A stretch of DNA of 64,000 nucleotides from Salarias fasciatus (GCF_902148845.1 NW_021941230.1:15972441-16036440); one strand, 5' to 3'; shown: positions 17,284-38,312, counted from the first letter of the stretch. The notes: a model not told the origin generated them from the sequence alone. Numbers and translations: made by a program.

Positions 17284-17289
17284 TTTATT
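17284..17289 (-). terminator. map4k4: MAP4K4 polyadenylation signal, copy A
   Basis: TTTATT on the plus strand (AATAAA on the minus strand) lies roughly 2 kb past the MAP4K4 stop, where the sequence changes from moderately GC-rich UTR-like DNA to AT-rich intergenic DNA. Confidence 0.5.
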
Positions 17290-19246
17290 CAATGGAAAAA
17301 AAGACCATCAGGAAAATACAGTAATTCCCATAGTACACACAGAGGACATAAATTAGAGGCATGGCAGAGCAACGTTTGAAGGGAATCATGTCACCTGGCA
17401 CCGTCTGAGCCGCGCAGCCAGGGGCACAAAACACCGTGCACGATGTCGGATGTCGAGGAATCAGTGAAATGACACTTCTGGACTTGTGTAATTCACAAAG
17501 TGAGCAAAAGGTAATTATTCCTGTACACAAACGTCTAAATGATAGTACAAAAAAGGGGATAATACAAAATACAAAAACAGGAAGGGAGTACAGGGGGGAA
17601 AGGGAAGTGGGTTTGGGGGAAACCGCCCTCAAAATAAACCAAATATTCATATGGATGCACATTGGTTTAACGAAACAATTGCTTCTGTAAACATTTTCAA
17701 CATAAGGTGTGCATTACATTTTCAAAAACCACTGCAGTCGCATATTTATTTGAAAGGTTATATAATAAAAACAAGACTAAAAACTAAGTCCGAGTTAAAA
17801 ATATGCCGCTTCGTTCACGCTGCCGTCTGGAGTGGTTCTGTAACACTGCTGGAGGAACGGGAGGTCTGTGGCCTTCATTGCTTTTTCTCAAACCTGACCG
17901 TTGAAAGCACCGCGTTGCAATGTCTGCCTGCAGCTCTCAGACAGCGAAGGCACCACCTTAAACTGAGAGCGGAGTCCGTGGATGTCAAGTTTCTCATTCA
18001 TACGTGCAACAGGATGGATTCTACGTGAAACAGAGGAGTGAAAACGAGTGCGAAATGACGAGCGGGTCTGGCATCTCCGCTGAGGCGTCACGAGAGGCGC
18101 GAGGGGGGGGGGGGAAGCGGGACGCAGGAAGAGTTCTGGGATGGGAGCGAAGGTTCGGTCAGAGTGGTGTGGAAGCAACCGGCTGTGCGACAACGAAAAG
18201 AGGTCCGACGCCGAATCGCACGGCTGATTCTGATTCCAGAGAGTTCCCGCCAAATCCAAACCAGATGGAGACGCTTTCTAAGGCAGCTAAATATGAAGTT
18301 TCCTTCAAAACACAGAGTGAGATGAAGACACGGAACTGTGCAGGTGGAGGACAATCAAACCTCGGTTCCCTTACTGGCCTCCATGCTACCTTGACGGCCA
18401 CCTGCTAATTCACAGTTTATCCGAGCCCTACTTATAACGGACGTTAAAGGAGAAACCCACGGAGAGCTGTGAGGAGCCTCACACTTCTGGCTGTTCGGCT
18501 GGTCCGACACTTCCTGTCAGCGACTCAAGACTTCGCGATGAGAGAAATGACATGCTGCTAATAAATAGTGGATTTTTCCTTTAAATCTCCTTTATAAGTG
18601 TCGTCGTGCGCTTCATTAATGTGCAGCAAGTCACATACAAAGTGTACAGTGTATTTCAAAGAACAAACTGGGGCTAATGTCGTCATGCTGTCGTAAGCGG
18701 GGCTCCTCCGGCCGGCGTAGCCTGCAGCGCACGAGGCAAACGTGGTTAAAGGTGTCTGGACGAACGGGCTCGCATCCAGTACCCTGTTTTAACATCGACG
18801 AGGTCCCTAGCAAGTCTTCACCGCGAGGAGGTGAAGGAGGCAGATTTACACGGGGAGCAGATGTAGTGTGGCGTCTGACCCGACCGGGACGCGGATTAAA
18901 GCACTGCTACAGACGAGTCGGTCCCGCAGACACACCTCAAGTTTTACTATGACACTTAAAGATTTACGGTGACCCCCCCCCACTCATCCCCCGACGGGAG
19001 GTAGAGGACGGGGCGAGAAGAGCCTGGAGGCTCGTGGGGGGGGGGTCAGTGAAACACATCCAGCCCTGGCTCTGTTTCACCTTTACAGTCCAATACGTTG
19101 TTTGTTTTTCCAAGTCGGTAACGGGAGGCTGTTCCTCCGGCTTCAGCCTCGCGGCTGAGTTCTCTTCTTCTTCGTCTTCATCGTTGTTGTCGGTAAACGT
19201 CACAATGGTCATCTCTTGGTCACGTTGTGGGCGCGAGGCTCGCCGT
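17290..19246 (-). other. map4k4: MAP4K4 3' UTR, copy A
   Basis: This 1.95 kb follows the MAP4K4 stop codon with no intron signals or plausible coding frame. It is taken as a long 3' UTR, in line with the family. A poly-G run at about 18104 differs in length from copy B. Confidence 0.5.
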
Positions 19247-28251
<9,005 letters not shown>

Positions 28252-28305
28252 TCATGAAGAGGACCGAAGCCAAGCCGACGCCTCCGCCAACAAGATCAGA
28301 TTCCA

Positions 28306-28405
28306 NNNNNNNNNNNNNNNNNNNNNNNNNNNNNNNNNNNNNNNNNNNNNNNNNNNNNNNNNNNNNNNNNNNNNNNNNNNNNNNNNNNNNNNNNNNNNNN
28401 NNNNN
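28306..28405. other. Assembly gap of 100 N
   Basis: Exactly 100 N, a standard placeholder for a gap of unknown size. To its left is an intron of MAP4K4 copy A. To its right is a polypurine repeat inside CREB3L1. The two sides belong to different genes, so the join is an ordering decision and not sequenced continuity. Confidence 0.99.
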
Positions 28406-29060
28406 GGAGGAGGAAGAGGAGAGGAGGAGGAGGGAGAGAGGAAGGAAGAGGAGAGAGGAAGGAAGAGGAGGAGGAAGAAGAAGGAGGAGGAGGAGGAGGA
28501 GGAGGAGGAGGAGGAGGAGGAGGAGGAAGAGGAAGGGGAGGAGGAGGAAGAAGAGGAGACGAAGAAGGGAGGAGGAGGAAGAGGAAGAGGAAAGGAAGAG
28601 GAGGAAGAGGAAGAGGAAGAGAGGAGGAGGAGAGAGGAAGAGGAGGAGGAAGAGGAAGAACAGGGAAGAATAGGAGGATGAAGGAGGAGGAAGAACAGGA
28701 GGAAAGTGGGAGGAAGAGGAGGAGGAGGAAGAGGAGAGAGAGAGGAGGTGGAGGAGAAGAGGAAAATAGGAGGAAGGAGGAAGGAGGAGGAGGAGGAGGA
28801 GAAGAGTAGAAGGAAGAAGAGGAGGAAAAGTAAGAGGAAGAGGAGGAGGAGGAAGAAGAGGAAGATTAGGAGGAGGAGGAGGAAAGAGGAAAGGAGGAGG
28901 AGGAGGAAGAGGAGGAAGAAGAGGAAGGAGGAGGAAGAAGAGAGTAGAAGGAGGAGGAGGAAGAGGAGGAAGAAGAAGAGGAAAAATAGGAGGAAGAGGA
29001 GGACGAGGAGGAAGAGGAGGACGAGGAGGGAAAAGGAAGAGGAGGCGGAAAAGGAGGAAT
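28406..29060. repeat. Polypurine GGA/GAA repeat next to the gap
   Basis: About 650 bases made almost wholly of A and G on the plus strand, built from degenerate AGG, GGA, GAA and GAG units. Only scattered T or C bases interrupt it. The Arg/Lys/Glu-rich frames across it are compositional artefacts. Such tracts form triplex DNA and stop polymerases, which may be why the contig ends here. Confidence 0.95.
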
Positions 29061-29129
29061 AGGAGTGTGTTTCATCAAATCAGCATGGAGACACCAGGCC
29101 AGACACTTTGATGTTCGTCAAACCAACAG

Positions 29130-29132
<3 letters not shown>

Positions 29133-29201
<69 letters not shown>
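29133..29201. repeat. TG microsatellite
   Basis: About 34 uninterrupted TG units in single-copy DNA, in an inferred intron of CREB3L1 downstream of exon 3. Confidence 0.95.
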
Positions 29202-29202
<1 letters not shown>

Positions 29203-30545
29203 CAGCAGCGGACGTCACATTAATCACCTCCTGGTCTCCTAGCAACATTCTGCTGGTAAATGCTCCGAGGTTTACAAGGTGGGTGTGTGTGTGTTGTGTC
29301 CATCACTGTGGGGAGGATCAGCTCAGACAGCAGCCGTGGCGTTGCTGTGACACACACACACACACACACACTCAGCTCCAGTCCTGCTGACCTGATCCAC
29401 GGTCTCTCATGAGCGGGTGGAGCGACGGGGATGAACGAGTGAGCCAGTCACCACTTCACACTCCGCTCCAGCAGAAAGCAGACGTGTGAAAGTGTAAAGA
29501 TGTGATTTTGCTGATTGAATTCACTTTTTTTAATATGGTGAAGCTGAAGCCGGACGAATGGCCGACCGGCGCAGCGAGCCCCGCAGCTACACCTTCTGGG
29601 AAATTACAAGACACGAGGAGTGGAAGTGAAACCTGGCTCTTCCGGTTGCTTCCTCCTCCTCGCCGGGAGGAGCCTGAGGAGTCGGGCTAATGAGGCCGGG
29701 GTCTCGTTAAAGCTGCTGCCCTCGTTAAGACAGAGCGCCACTGGAAGCCCCGCGCCGCCATCTTTAATGAGCTCCAGCAGCTGGCGGGGGGCGGCGGCGC
29801 GTCGGGAAACCCTCCTCGACATGCGAGGACATCGCCGTATTCCCACCAAAGAAAACAAGACGTCCGAGTCGACACTGCGAGGTGTTTCGCAGAGTAAAAA
29901 TGAAATTGGTTTCTTTAAAATGGTCAAAAAAAGGCCTCACAATCCGCGCCTCCCTTTTCGGCGGTGAGTGTTTCTATTGACAGGAAGATGAAATCCGTCA
30001 CTGAAGAGCCTGACTGAGGCCGTTCCGCCGTCCTGTTTTCTCCCCAGCGTGAGGGAAATATGAAACACGCTGCAGATGAATGCAATAAAAGCCGATCCCC
30101 TCTGTTCCAGCGCCGGAGCCTTCCCGCGAGGAAAGACGCCGCCCGCCCAGGTGAGTCAAGGATCCGGCGCTAATGGCCAAAAGGCTGCGGGCCGCCGGCA
30201 CAGGGGGTTAATGGAGGCGGGCTGGTGGCGGCGTTTGATCCCAGCGGGGCGACGGCAGCATTAAAACCCTGGATGGATCAGCGCAGCGGGAGCCGCAGTA
30301 AAACCCGCAGCTTCTGTTTGGCTGCATGAGAGCAACAACCGGGAGGAGAGACCAGAGACAGGACGGGCGGCGGCGGACGCCAAACGCACCGAGGGGCTAC
30401 GTCAAGGTGCAGCGTCTCAGGACAGAGAGTCGCCCGTCAGGAACTAAGAACCACACAGACAGTATTCTGGAGAGGCTTTCAGATCTGCCAGCTGGTGCAG
30501 AAAAACTTTGACACCAACGCTGATTTGATCGAAAATGTGATTTTG

Positions 30546-30957
30546 AAGGAATACTCCCAAGATTTTGGACCCACGCCCTTTCCCTATCATTGACAAAGTT
30601 AGACAAGCTCATAGACTCAGCCGCTGTGCGCCGGTATATTCCGCGGAGCACTGTGCTTGTGCAGATCTGTGTGTATCAAAACGTTATTTTAACGGATTGA
30701 AAAGAAAACAGGTCTTTTAAAATGTTTTATAACAATTGGGATTGACTTCACGTGCTAATACGCGGATTCCGTCCACTTTCGTCAGTCCGGCTTTGTTTCC
30801 TACTGACTTCCAGCAATTGAGCTAAGCTAACTACGATGCTAACAGCTGGGATCCAGCCACTGAACGCAGAGACACAAAAAACAGGTATTTATGAGCTTGT
30901 CTAACTTTGTTAATGATAGGGAAAGGGCGTGGGTCCAAAATCTTGGGAGTATTCCTT
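30546..30957. mobile_element. Non-autonomous DNA transposon with long inverted arms (MITE)
   Basis: The 68 bases at 30546-30613 and the reverse complement of 30890-30957 agree at 67 of 68 positions. Both arms start AAGGAATACTCCCAAGATTT and end with GACAAGCTCATA. The 276-base centre has no coding capacity. I see no clear target-site duplication, so I do not assign a superfamily. The near-identity of the arms suggests a fairly young insertion or one kept by gene conversion between the arms. Confidence 0.85.
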
Positions 30958-31110
30958 TAAGGGCGGTTTGGAACTGACCGAAGTCCTGCCTGTACCAAAT
31001 CCACACTTTATCCCCACCTCATCCCGTGTTTTTCTGTATTTCACGTCAATCCTGTGATAAGAGACGAGTGTGTTCTCCTGACGAACCGTTCCTTCCACTC
31101 CATGACGGAC

Positions 31111-31121
31111 AATCTGGGATC
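31111..31121. repeat. Left target-site duplication of the 717-base element
   Basis: AATCTGGGATC, repeated exactly at 31839-31849 on the other side of the element. Confidence 0.7.
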
Positions 31122-31838
31122 GGGCTGGGCTATGTAGCCAAAAAATTAAATCTCAATTTTTTTCAGCTTTAAATCCGATTAACTATTTTAATCGATTTTT
31201 TTTTCTGTGTAAAAAAACAAACTTAAACATTTTTCAAAAATAGGATCTTTTATTGAATGCCAAAATGTCAGCATTTAACTGTATATTTATCACTGAGGTC
31301 ATTTTAACAAGAACACTTGCTTTGAAATAAATAGATAAAAGGAAAACTGCAGACAAAATAAACAGTTTTGTAAAAAATCTCACAAAGCTCAAATTTAAAT
31401 GGGTTCAAATCCCACATAGATCAAAGTTAAGCACCAACAAAACACGTGATTTAAGTTTCATTTTAATTTTTATCATATTTGCGCTCTTTATTTCATTTTG
31501 TGCCTTATATCAGCCTTTTCCTTTTTATTTTTCTGATATTTCGGCCGAGTTCGTTATGGCAGAAAAAGAGGAACGGACCGTGTTTAATCGCGTGAAGGAC
31601 CGTGCATTCTCTGTCCCCTGCTGGGGGCTCTCTCTAACTCTTCTCATTTGTAAGAATATTGACCGTAGTCTGTGCTACAGCGCCAGTCCTCCTGGTGTGG
31701 CAATTGTGAGTATTACACGCGCCGGTCAAAATCGCAGAGGGACAGAAAACATGAACTCGATGTTGAGATTTAATTTTTTTTTTTTTCACATCAACCGAAA
31801 AAGTAAAAACGAATTAATTCGATATATCGCCCAGCTCT
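31122..31838. mobile_element. Non-autonomous DNA transposon, possibly hAT-like, 717 bases
   Basis: The element is bounded by an 11-base direct repeat AATCTGGGATC (31111-31121 and 31839-31849), taken as the target-site duplication. Its ends are weakly inverted: GGGCTGGGCTATGTAG at the left against the complement of the right end, AGAGCTGGGCGATATATCG. The inside is AT-rich with no transposase. The CTGGGC ends resemble hAT-type elements common in fish, but hAT duplications are normally 8 bases, so the class is uncertain; some flanking identity may be chance. Confidence 0.65.
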
Positions 31839-31849
31839 AATCTGGGATC
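31839..31849. repeat. Right target-site duplication of the 717-base element
   Basis: AATCTGGGATC, an exact match of 31111-31121. Confidence 0.7.
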
Positions 31850-32963
31850 CTTGGCAGGATTTTCCCTCCTCTGCCGTCTTCACGGGAGATTCCACTCCGA
31901 CGCCGCGATCTGAGGCCGAGCCTCGCCGGGCCCCCCAAGGCTTCAGCACATGCCTGTGTTCACAGGGCCACACTGGCCAAGCCGCTGCAACAACACCGCG
32001 GCGATACGAAGCCAGCCGGGATGTTGTTGTAGAGATAACACGAGACGACCGCATCGCGTTTTTTTTTAGATTTTAGAGGCAGGATTTAACGCCGTCCAGC
32101 GAATGCTTCAGACATGGACATGTGTGGCGTTCTCCCTCGGCGCAGCTGCACATAGTAAAACCTCTGGGTCACTCTCTCCGCGGAGCCAGGTCACGGCGAG
32201 CGACGCCGACTTGGAAACACGGGATCAAACCGCTTCATGATTAATCACCTCGGCTCTGGATTCCAGTTCCAAACTCATCCGCCGGCTGGAAAACGGAGGA
32301 AAACGGCGACGCTGCACGTCGACGGGGGGCCAGAGAGAAAACAACCACACACTTCAAAGCTCTCTACGTAACGTGGAGGTCGAGTCTCGCGGCCTGACGG
32401 CAGCTGTTTGGGTCTATAGGCGGAGGAGGCAAGTCAGGACAGACGCCACAAATCTCCTGCATGAGGAGAGGAATCGCTGCTGAAGCCCAGACTCCAGTGT
32501 GGCGAAACGTGAACGGGGGAGGCATGTATGCGTGCAGGCGCACATCAATGTTGAATGTGTGTGTGTGTGTGTGTGCCACATGTGAACTTCAGCTGATAGT
32601 TATGTAACTGCACACCGAGACAAGAAAAATAGAAGCTGTGTGGAGGGAAAAAAAAAAAAAAAAAGCCTGTAAAATGTCGTTTCAGTCAGTGTGCACACAT
32701 TCAAGCCGAAGCAGCCAACAGAGGCTGAACTCGGCATAATTCAATCTGATGTTCCATGAAACTCCAGTTGTGTTTCACCAAAACATGCGCTCAAACTGAA
32801 AAACAAGCAAGTCAACCGGTTCAACCCTCCAGCCGTGCAGACCTACTTTTTCTTTTTTTTTTTTTTTTATTCTTTGGCTAAATGTGGTGGAAACGTGATA
32901 TTCATGTCAATAAAGTGGATTTAATCAGATTAAAGAGCGGCCAGAGGCAGAACGACAGGAGAG

Positions 32964-32967
<4 letters not shown>

Positions 32968-33002
<35 letters not shown>
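32968..33002. repeat. AG microsatellite
   Basis: About 17 AG units, within the intron just past CREB3L1 exon 3 in transcript order. A TG run follows at about 33081-33108. Confidence 0.9.
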
Positions 33003-33006
<4 letters not shown>

Positions 33007-33356
33007 TGACAGAGGAGAGAAAGAGAGTTTCCGCTGGCTTCGTCTAAAGCTGCGGACTTAAAACCATATGCTTGTCATCGTGTGTGTGTGTGTGTGTGTG
33101 TGTGTGTTAGGGGGGCAGGGCTTAGCTGGAGGAAAACTGCTCCGACTGCTCAGACAGCAGGATCCCCAGGACAAACGGAGAGAGAGCAGAGCAGCAGGCA
33201 GAGAGGAAGACAGGAAGTGAGGAAGACGAGTGACGACAGATGAAGAGCAGAAAGCCTGGGCACGGCGCAGCAGCTCAGACCTGCCGCGACGAGGGACCTG
33301 AAATAGTCTCACGTCCGCTCGAAAAGGCAGCCAATCAGACGGGAGCAATGGCCGAC

Positions 33357-33443
33357 CTGACTCCTGGTCCATTTTGATCGACAGCGCCGGGCTCTGGGGG
33401 GCGGAGTCTTCGCTCAGAGAGTAGCTGTGCTCCGCTTGAATAT
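33357..33443 (-). CDS. creb3l1: CREB3L1 coding exon 3
   Basis: The exon reads (D)IQAEHSYSLSEDSAPQSP, then ALSIKMDQES, against human IQAEHSYSLSGDSAPQSP and VPIKMED, a near-exact match in the conserved segment after the acidic activation domain. The acceptor is CTTCCAG|ATATTC, entered in phase 1 from exon 2. The donor is placed at CAG|GTCGGC (33357/33356), which keeps phase 1 but is a weak donor, so the 3' edge is less certain than the 5' edge. It lies about 1.07 kb downstream of exon 2. Confidence 0.85.
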
Positions 33444-34514
33444 CTGGAAGATCAGAGGGTTTGTGGTCAGGAGGAGGCGAGACGGACGGAGCCCGATGAA
33501 GAGTTCATGCATTCATTCCCTTCCTCACTGTGAACGCCTGAAACCCACCGGTCCGTCAGGCTGAAAACGTCACCATCAGGAAGTGATGGACAGTTTTAAT
33601 CGTCACGGACGCCAAACACCCAGACACAGATCTTTGTCCTACCAACCCCCTGGCTGCACGTCTTCCAGGAAGCTATTTTTCCGACCAAATGTTTGACTTT
33701 CACGCAGGTCGAATTTGCACAACGTGTGAATGTTTGTCAGCCAGCAGCTGGAGGATGGATCCCTGATAAGGTTCCCCCTCTGGAGAACAGGATTTCCCAG
33801 AATGCTCTGACCGACGGCAGCTACCGGCCGTCTTTACACCGCTGACGGGGAAAACGGCCACAATCAGAGAGAGACTGCGCAAAAACCGCATTTTGAATCC
33901 GAACAGGGACTCCGTCAGCCCGGATACATTCTGCCTCTTTAACCGTCTTAATCAGAGATTGCGATGGGAGCGAGGGCTCCTCACAAACCGTCTCCTCACT
34001 GGTAATTGTTTCTTCTAATTAAGCCGCGGCGTCCGCTGCCCGTCTCATTACGTCCATTCATGCATGAGCACAGAGACGATTTGGCTGATTGCAAACGTGA
34101 AATATTGAAAGCGTTTCTCCAGAAGACGGTCCACGCAGCTGGCATCAGACGTGGTAATTATTAGGCCAATGTGTCGCGCAGATCCCGTCCTGCCTTCCTG
34201 TCCTCCTGGTCTCTCGCCGCCACGGGGCTGGAGAGGCGTCTGCGCCTGGGTGACTCAGGCGCTCGGGAGACAACAACAACATTACACAGATTTTAATCCT
34301 CGCTTCAAAACATTTCTGCCCTCTCCGTGGCCATGGCAACGCCTGACGGGGAGCAGCGGCTCCATGGCGGCGCCGACAGACTGGAAGAGCCGCCGGTACG
34401 AGAACCCCGAGTCGCTGGGCGCTTCCTTCTGGTCGGACAATTTCAATGAGCCCGAGTCCCTCTGGCGTGTGTCTTCCTGCGTTATTTCCTAAATCAAATA
34501 AAAAAGCAGCTCAC
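33444..34514 (-). other. creb3l1: CREB3L1 intron 2
   Basis: No exon is seen in this 1.07 kb. The part at about 33900-34180 is less repetitive than its surroundings and holds several homeodomain-type TAATTA/TAATTG cores and a CATTCATGCATGAG palindrome-like site. It could be a regulatory element; this is inference from motif density only. Confidence 0.4.
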
Positions 34515-34647
34515 CTGGGCTGCTGTCCATATCGATGTGTAACAGGGACGGCCTTTCCGCGAGCAGGGGTCGCTCTAATAGGTGGTCGTCGAAGAAACTG
34601 TTGAATAATTCACTGCTGAAGTCGTCCATCTGGTCACCTGAGAAAGG
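34515..34647 (-). CDS. creb3l1: CREB3L1 coding exon 2
   Basis: Entered in phase 0 from exon 1 (acceptor CTTCAG|CCTTTC) and left in phase 1 (CCCAG|GTGAGC). It encodes PFSGDQMDDFSSELFNSFF, then DD and HLLERPLLAERPSLLHIDM. The human counterpart is [20 protein letters not shown], so the DFSxxLFxSFFDD core of the acidic activation domain is kept. With exons 1 and 3 this gives about 110 residues of the N-terminus, all cytoplasmic side. The FFDD core favours CREB3L1 over CREB3L2, which has QLLNDPF here. Confidence 0.9.
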
Positions 34648-37600
34648 CTGAAGCAGACACAGGTTTCAAAAACAGGAAATCATCATCATCATCATCCATA
34701 TGCCACTGGGCGTCCAACGACATGTTTGTCCCATCCTGACAACTGTCAAGTCACTCTGGGACCGGGGGAACTCTGGGACAAATCCGACCTCCAGGCAGAA
34801 GAGAGACGGACCATTTGTTCTAAACTGTAACCTGAGGACGGCTGGAGTGTTTCAGAGTTCTTCCACCTCTGCAGACCGCAGAGTCCACGGCTCGTGGCTC
34901 GTTCCATCATCCAATGATCTGTTGAATGTGTTCTTTTGAGGAAAAAATAAAGACAAACATGAGAGGAAACTACCTAAATCAGCTTCCCAATTCAAGGTCA
35001 AGCCTTCCAGTGCTTCGTGCCATCGAGTCAGCAGTTCAAAAAAAAAACCCACAGAAGACTCAACTACTCAAGCTGAAGCAAGAAGGTCGACTGGAACGCG
35101 TCTCTGTATGTTTGATTTGATTTCTCACACACTGGATCAGTGGTCGGCGGCGACGGACTGAAAGAGCCAGTCAATGGGAAACAGCACTGATGGATGAATG
35201 TTCGGTCTGGATGAATGAGTCACTGAGCTGGAAGCCTGGGACTGCATGGTGCTCTGATTTACACACACACACACACACACAAGATGAGTCACCCCGGTCT
35301 TGAACAAACATGCAAAAAATTAGGCGAGCAGCAGACGTACATGGATCGATCTGAACTCGGTAACACACACACACTGCGCCTGGAGGCTCACAGACAGACA
35401 GTCACAGAAATAAGTTGATTAATGAGCATCAATTAAGTTGATTTACATGTTTCATTCCTAGAAAATTAGCTGCAGCTTGGTCTCCAAAAACTGCCAGAAG
35501 AGTCTGCAACACTGCCGCCATCCGACATACTGCGACGCCCCGGTGATCAGAGCCTTCGGAGGAGCCGTTTCAGGACGATTCCCCCAGAAGGGAGACTTTG
35601 AGACGCTGCCGAAACTCAGAAGCCTTCCTCCAGCTTTCAGTAGGTTTTAAAGCCGTGGTTCATGTCGAGGTGTCCGAACACTGCGGAGGGTGAAGGAGAA
35701 TAAAAGGCCAGATTGTGGATGTTTAAAGGACCATCTGGTCGGCGTGACTCATGGGAATCTGCTGGTGTTTATAGGATCTGGTAATGTTCTTTAAATATTC
35801 CCAGACGAGTCGGCTTGAAGCAGCGCTCGCAGCTTCACACGTGCGTTATCTGTGTGTGTGTGTGTGTGTGTGTGTGTTTGTCTATATTTGGGACTTCGTT
35901 TGGAGGGGTCAAGTGAACAGAGGTTATGGGATACCTGCAGCTGCCTGGAAAATACAGGCGCACACACACACACACAGACACACACACACACACTGAGGAA
36001 CAAATAACAGCAGCACACAAGAAAACCCGATGTTCTCTGGAGACAAACCTGTGTCGACTTTTGAAGTGACCTGAGAGGAAGTTTTGAGATTTTGGGGGCT
36101 CAAAAGGCGTTTTTCCACCGCAGGAACAGGCACACGAGTGGAACCAATGACATTTAAGAGCCAAACAATCCAGCAAACAACTGCGACTTTTCATTATCTG
36201 TGCCCCATGTGGCCACAATAATCTTTTTAAACTCTCTCCGGAGCAAAGCCAGGTGAATTCCTACATTTAACACGCTGGAAAACCAGTTTAAATGCTTTCA
36301 ATTGCACAGGTGGTCGGCAGCAACACAGAACTCACAGGCTTTGTGTGTGTGTGTGTGTGCGTGCTCAGTGATCCTGCACTCACACACGACTGAAGACTCA
36401 CTCATTCATAAACAAACGCGCCCACATGCGAAATAGTAGTTCCTGCGAACAGAGCAGCCTTGTTCTCCTGCCGCACTAAACGCCCAAATAATATCTGTTT
36501 GAAGAGCCTGGCTTCTGGCCCTTTAACTCGCTGCCAGGAGGGAATATAGGTCACATTCAAACCAAAAATAAACAGAACAGCTTCCCTAATTGACGGTAAT
36601 AATGGGAGCGATGCAGAGAGAGAAAAAGCAGAGAAAGGTGCTGAGCTGCAACAGCTATGGATGATCTGAAGTCAGAGCATCAGCTGAACACTGCTGAACA
36701 TGAAACGCAAATTTTTAACTCTTGCGCCTCCACCAGTCAGATCATCAGTTACACCTTCCCTCGAGCGCAGCTTCACCTGCTTCAGGCCAATCCCAGCGTT
36801 ATCAGTCACCTGCCATAATTAGGTTTTCCAATAACTGGCAGGTTCAGGTATTCTGAACATGTACAGACACTTTTTCTGGCTTTCTGCTGACATTCAGTCA
36901 TGGAAGAAGAGGGAATCCTGCACCATAATCCCAAAAATTCCACATATTTGTTGTACATACAGAAAAAAACAGCAGGGGCTCGGGGCCGGGTACGCAAACG
37001 ACAATACTGCTTCGAACCGATAGTTCTCATATCAATACAGCCTCGATGTGCTGCAGCATGAGCATACCAGAAGCTCAAAGTGTTACCCTGCATGTCTTGC
37101 GGCTCACTGTCGTCTGCACTGATCCCTGGATAGTCTCTACGCTGCTGCAGTTCCTCTCTTGTGTGCTTACAGTCATGCATTTTGGTATTACAGGACATTT
37201 ATTTCAATTTCACAGATTGATTCTTTATGTATAAGTTTACTGGACAGTTTTCTGTTGCTTTCACATGACTGCATGTCTCTCTAAACGCTGCAGTCGATAC
37301 GTTCATTGTGCAAACCGCTGCTGAGCTGCATGGATTACCATTCCTCAGTATCATCTTCGTGCTACTGAATGCCTTCTTCTCTTTATTCATAAATCACTGT
37401 TACACAAAGAGGAAAACTTCCCTTTGAGTCCCAGATTTCCATGATTCTATCCAAATGAAAATGTGTTTTGCACTCCATTGGATTAAAGTGCTGACTGGAA
37501 GCATTTATAAGCGCTTCAATCCAACTCTTCTCTGATCTGCAGAGCTCAACCAGAACCATGACTTTGACAAAAAGAAAGAAATAGCAATGTGCCTGCCTTA

Positions 37601-38312
37601 TAAACATATGGTGTTGCCAACAGGAAATGGATGGATCCAGGCTTCAGGCTGCGGCCATGTCCATCCCTTTCTGATCACAGTGGACCATCTCAATCTGACT
37701 GGTGGCCATTGTAGTCGCCAGATCGTGTGGAGGTGAAATTCGGTGAGACCCTCACACAGAAGCTGGCGTCGTTCTGGCTGCAGCTGAAGCGTTCCGAGCT
37801 GGAACAGCTGGAGTCGGTGTGAACTGCCCCGCTGCCGTCAGGACCCGTCATTACCTGAAGCTCTCTGCTGGGAAACCGGCCACCATCAGGGGAGAGACCC
37901 GTGTTAAAAAGCAGTTGACAGGTTTTACAGCTCATTCAGGGCTGGCGCGTCGTTTTGAACTACTGGGATACAAACCCCTGCAAAGACACGGGAAAGACGC
38001 AAGCAGGGAGTAATTACGAGTGTCTGTAATGAAAGGAGCCGAGTCTTAACATATCGCTCTGCTCTCCTGTCATTTCACTGCCAGGGTGAACCAGGTGAAA
38101 ACCTGCGTTTGGCCTGTGGGTCGCGTTTGGTGCAGAATGCAGGATTACAGACAGTCAGTGAACGCCTCACACTTGCATTTACATGGGACTTTTTATTCCT
38201 CTATTAATCAGAATAAAGCCTAAATGACCATGTAAACGCCTGAAAATCAAGCTTAATACGAAAGACTGGCGGACTTATTAACCTCAGGAAGCGGAATTAT
38301 ATGCTAATCAGG
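34648..38312 (-). other. creb3l1: CREB3L1 intron 1, single-copy part
   Basis: No exon is seen. It contains TG/CA runs at about 35264-35280, 35850-35877, 35961-35992 and 36342-36359, an ATC-type trinucleotide run at 34678-34697, and the hairpin end of an interspersed repeat near 38178. It runs without a break into copy B at 38313. Confidence 0.6.
38178..38236. repeat. Hairpin end of an interspersed repeat at the duplication boundary
   Basis: TTTACATGG at 38178-38186 is inverted at 38228-38236, and the bases between pair imperfectly (TTTTTATTC against GAATAAAG). This looks like a terminal segment of a fish DNA repeat that probably continues rightward across 38313. The full element is not delimited. 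Confidence 0.45.

Larger units (their letters stand above)
29202..33356 (-). other. creb3l1: CREB3L1 intron 3 region (single copy)
   Basis: Between the TG repeat and CREB3L1 exon 3. I looked on the minus strand for the later CREB3L1 exons (Pro/Ser-rich segment, bZIP with its NKISAQESRRKKKEY motif, membrane segment) and did not find them. The stretch contains two DNA transposons (30546-30957 and 31122-31838), an AG repeat near 32970, and otherwise unremarkable intron. The remaining exons probably lie left of 28406, in or beyond the gap. Confidence 0.55.

Noticed and set aside
28406-29062. Long Arg/Lys/Glu-rich open frames
   Set aside because: They are read from the polypurine repeat, which leaves few stop codons in any frame. 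There is no domain and no splice context.
31556-31840. A plus-strand frame starting MAEKEERTVFNR inside the 717-base transposon
   Set aside because: No transposase motif, and the AT-rich element appears non-autonomous; the frame is short and ends in low-complexity sequence.
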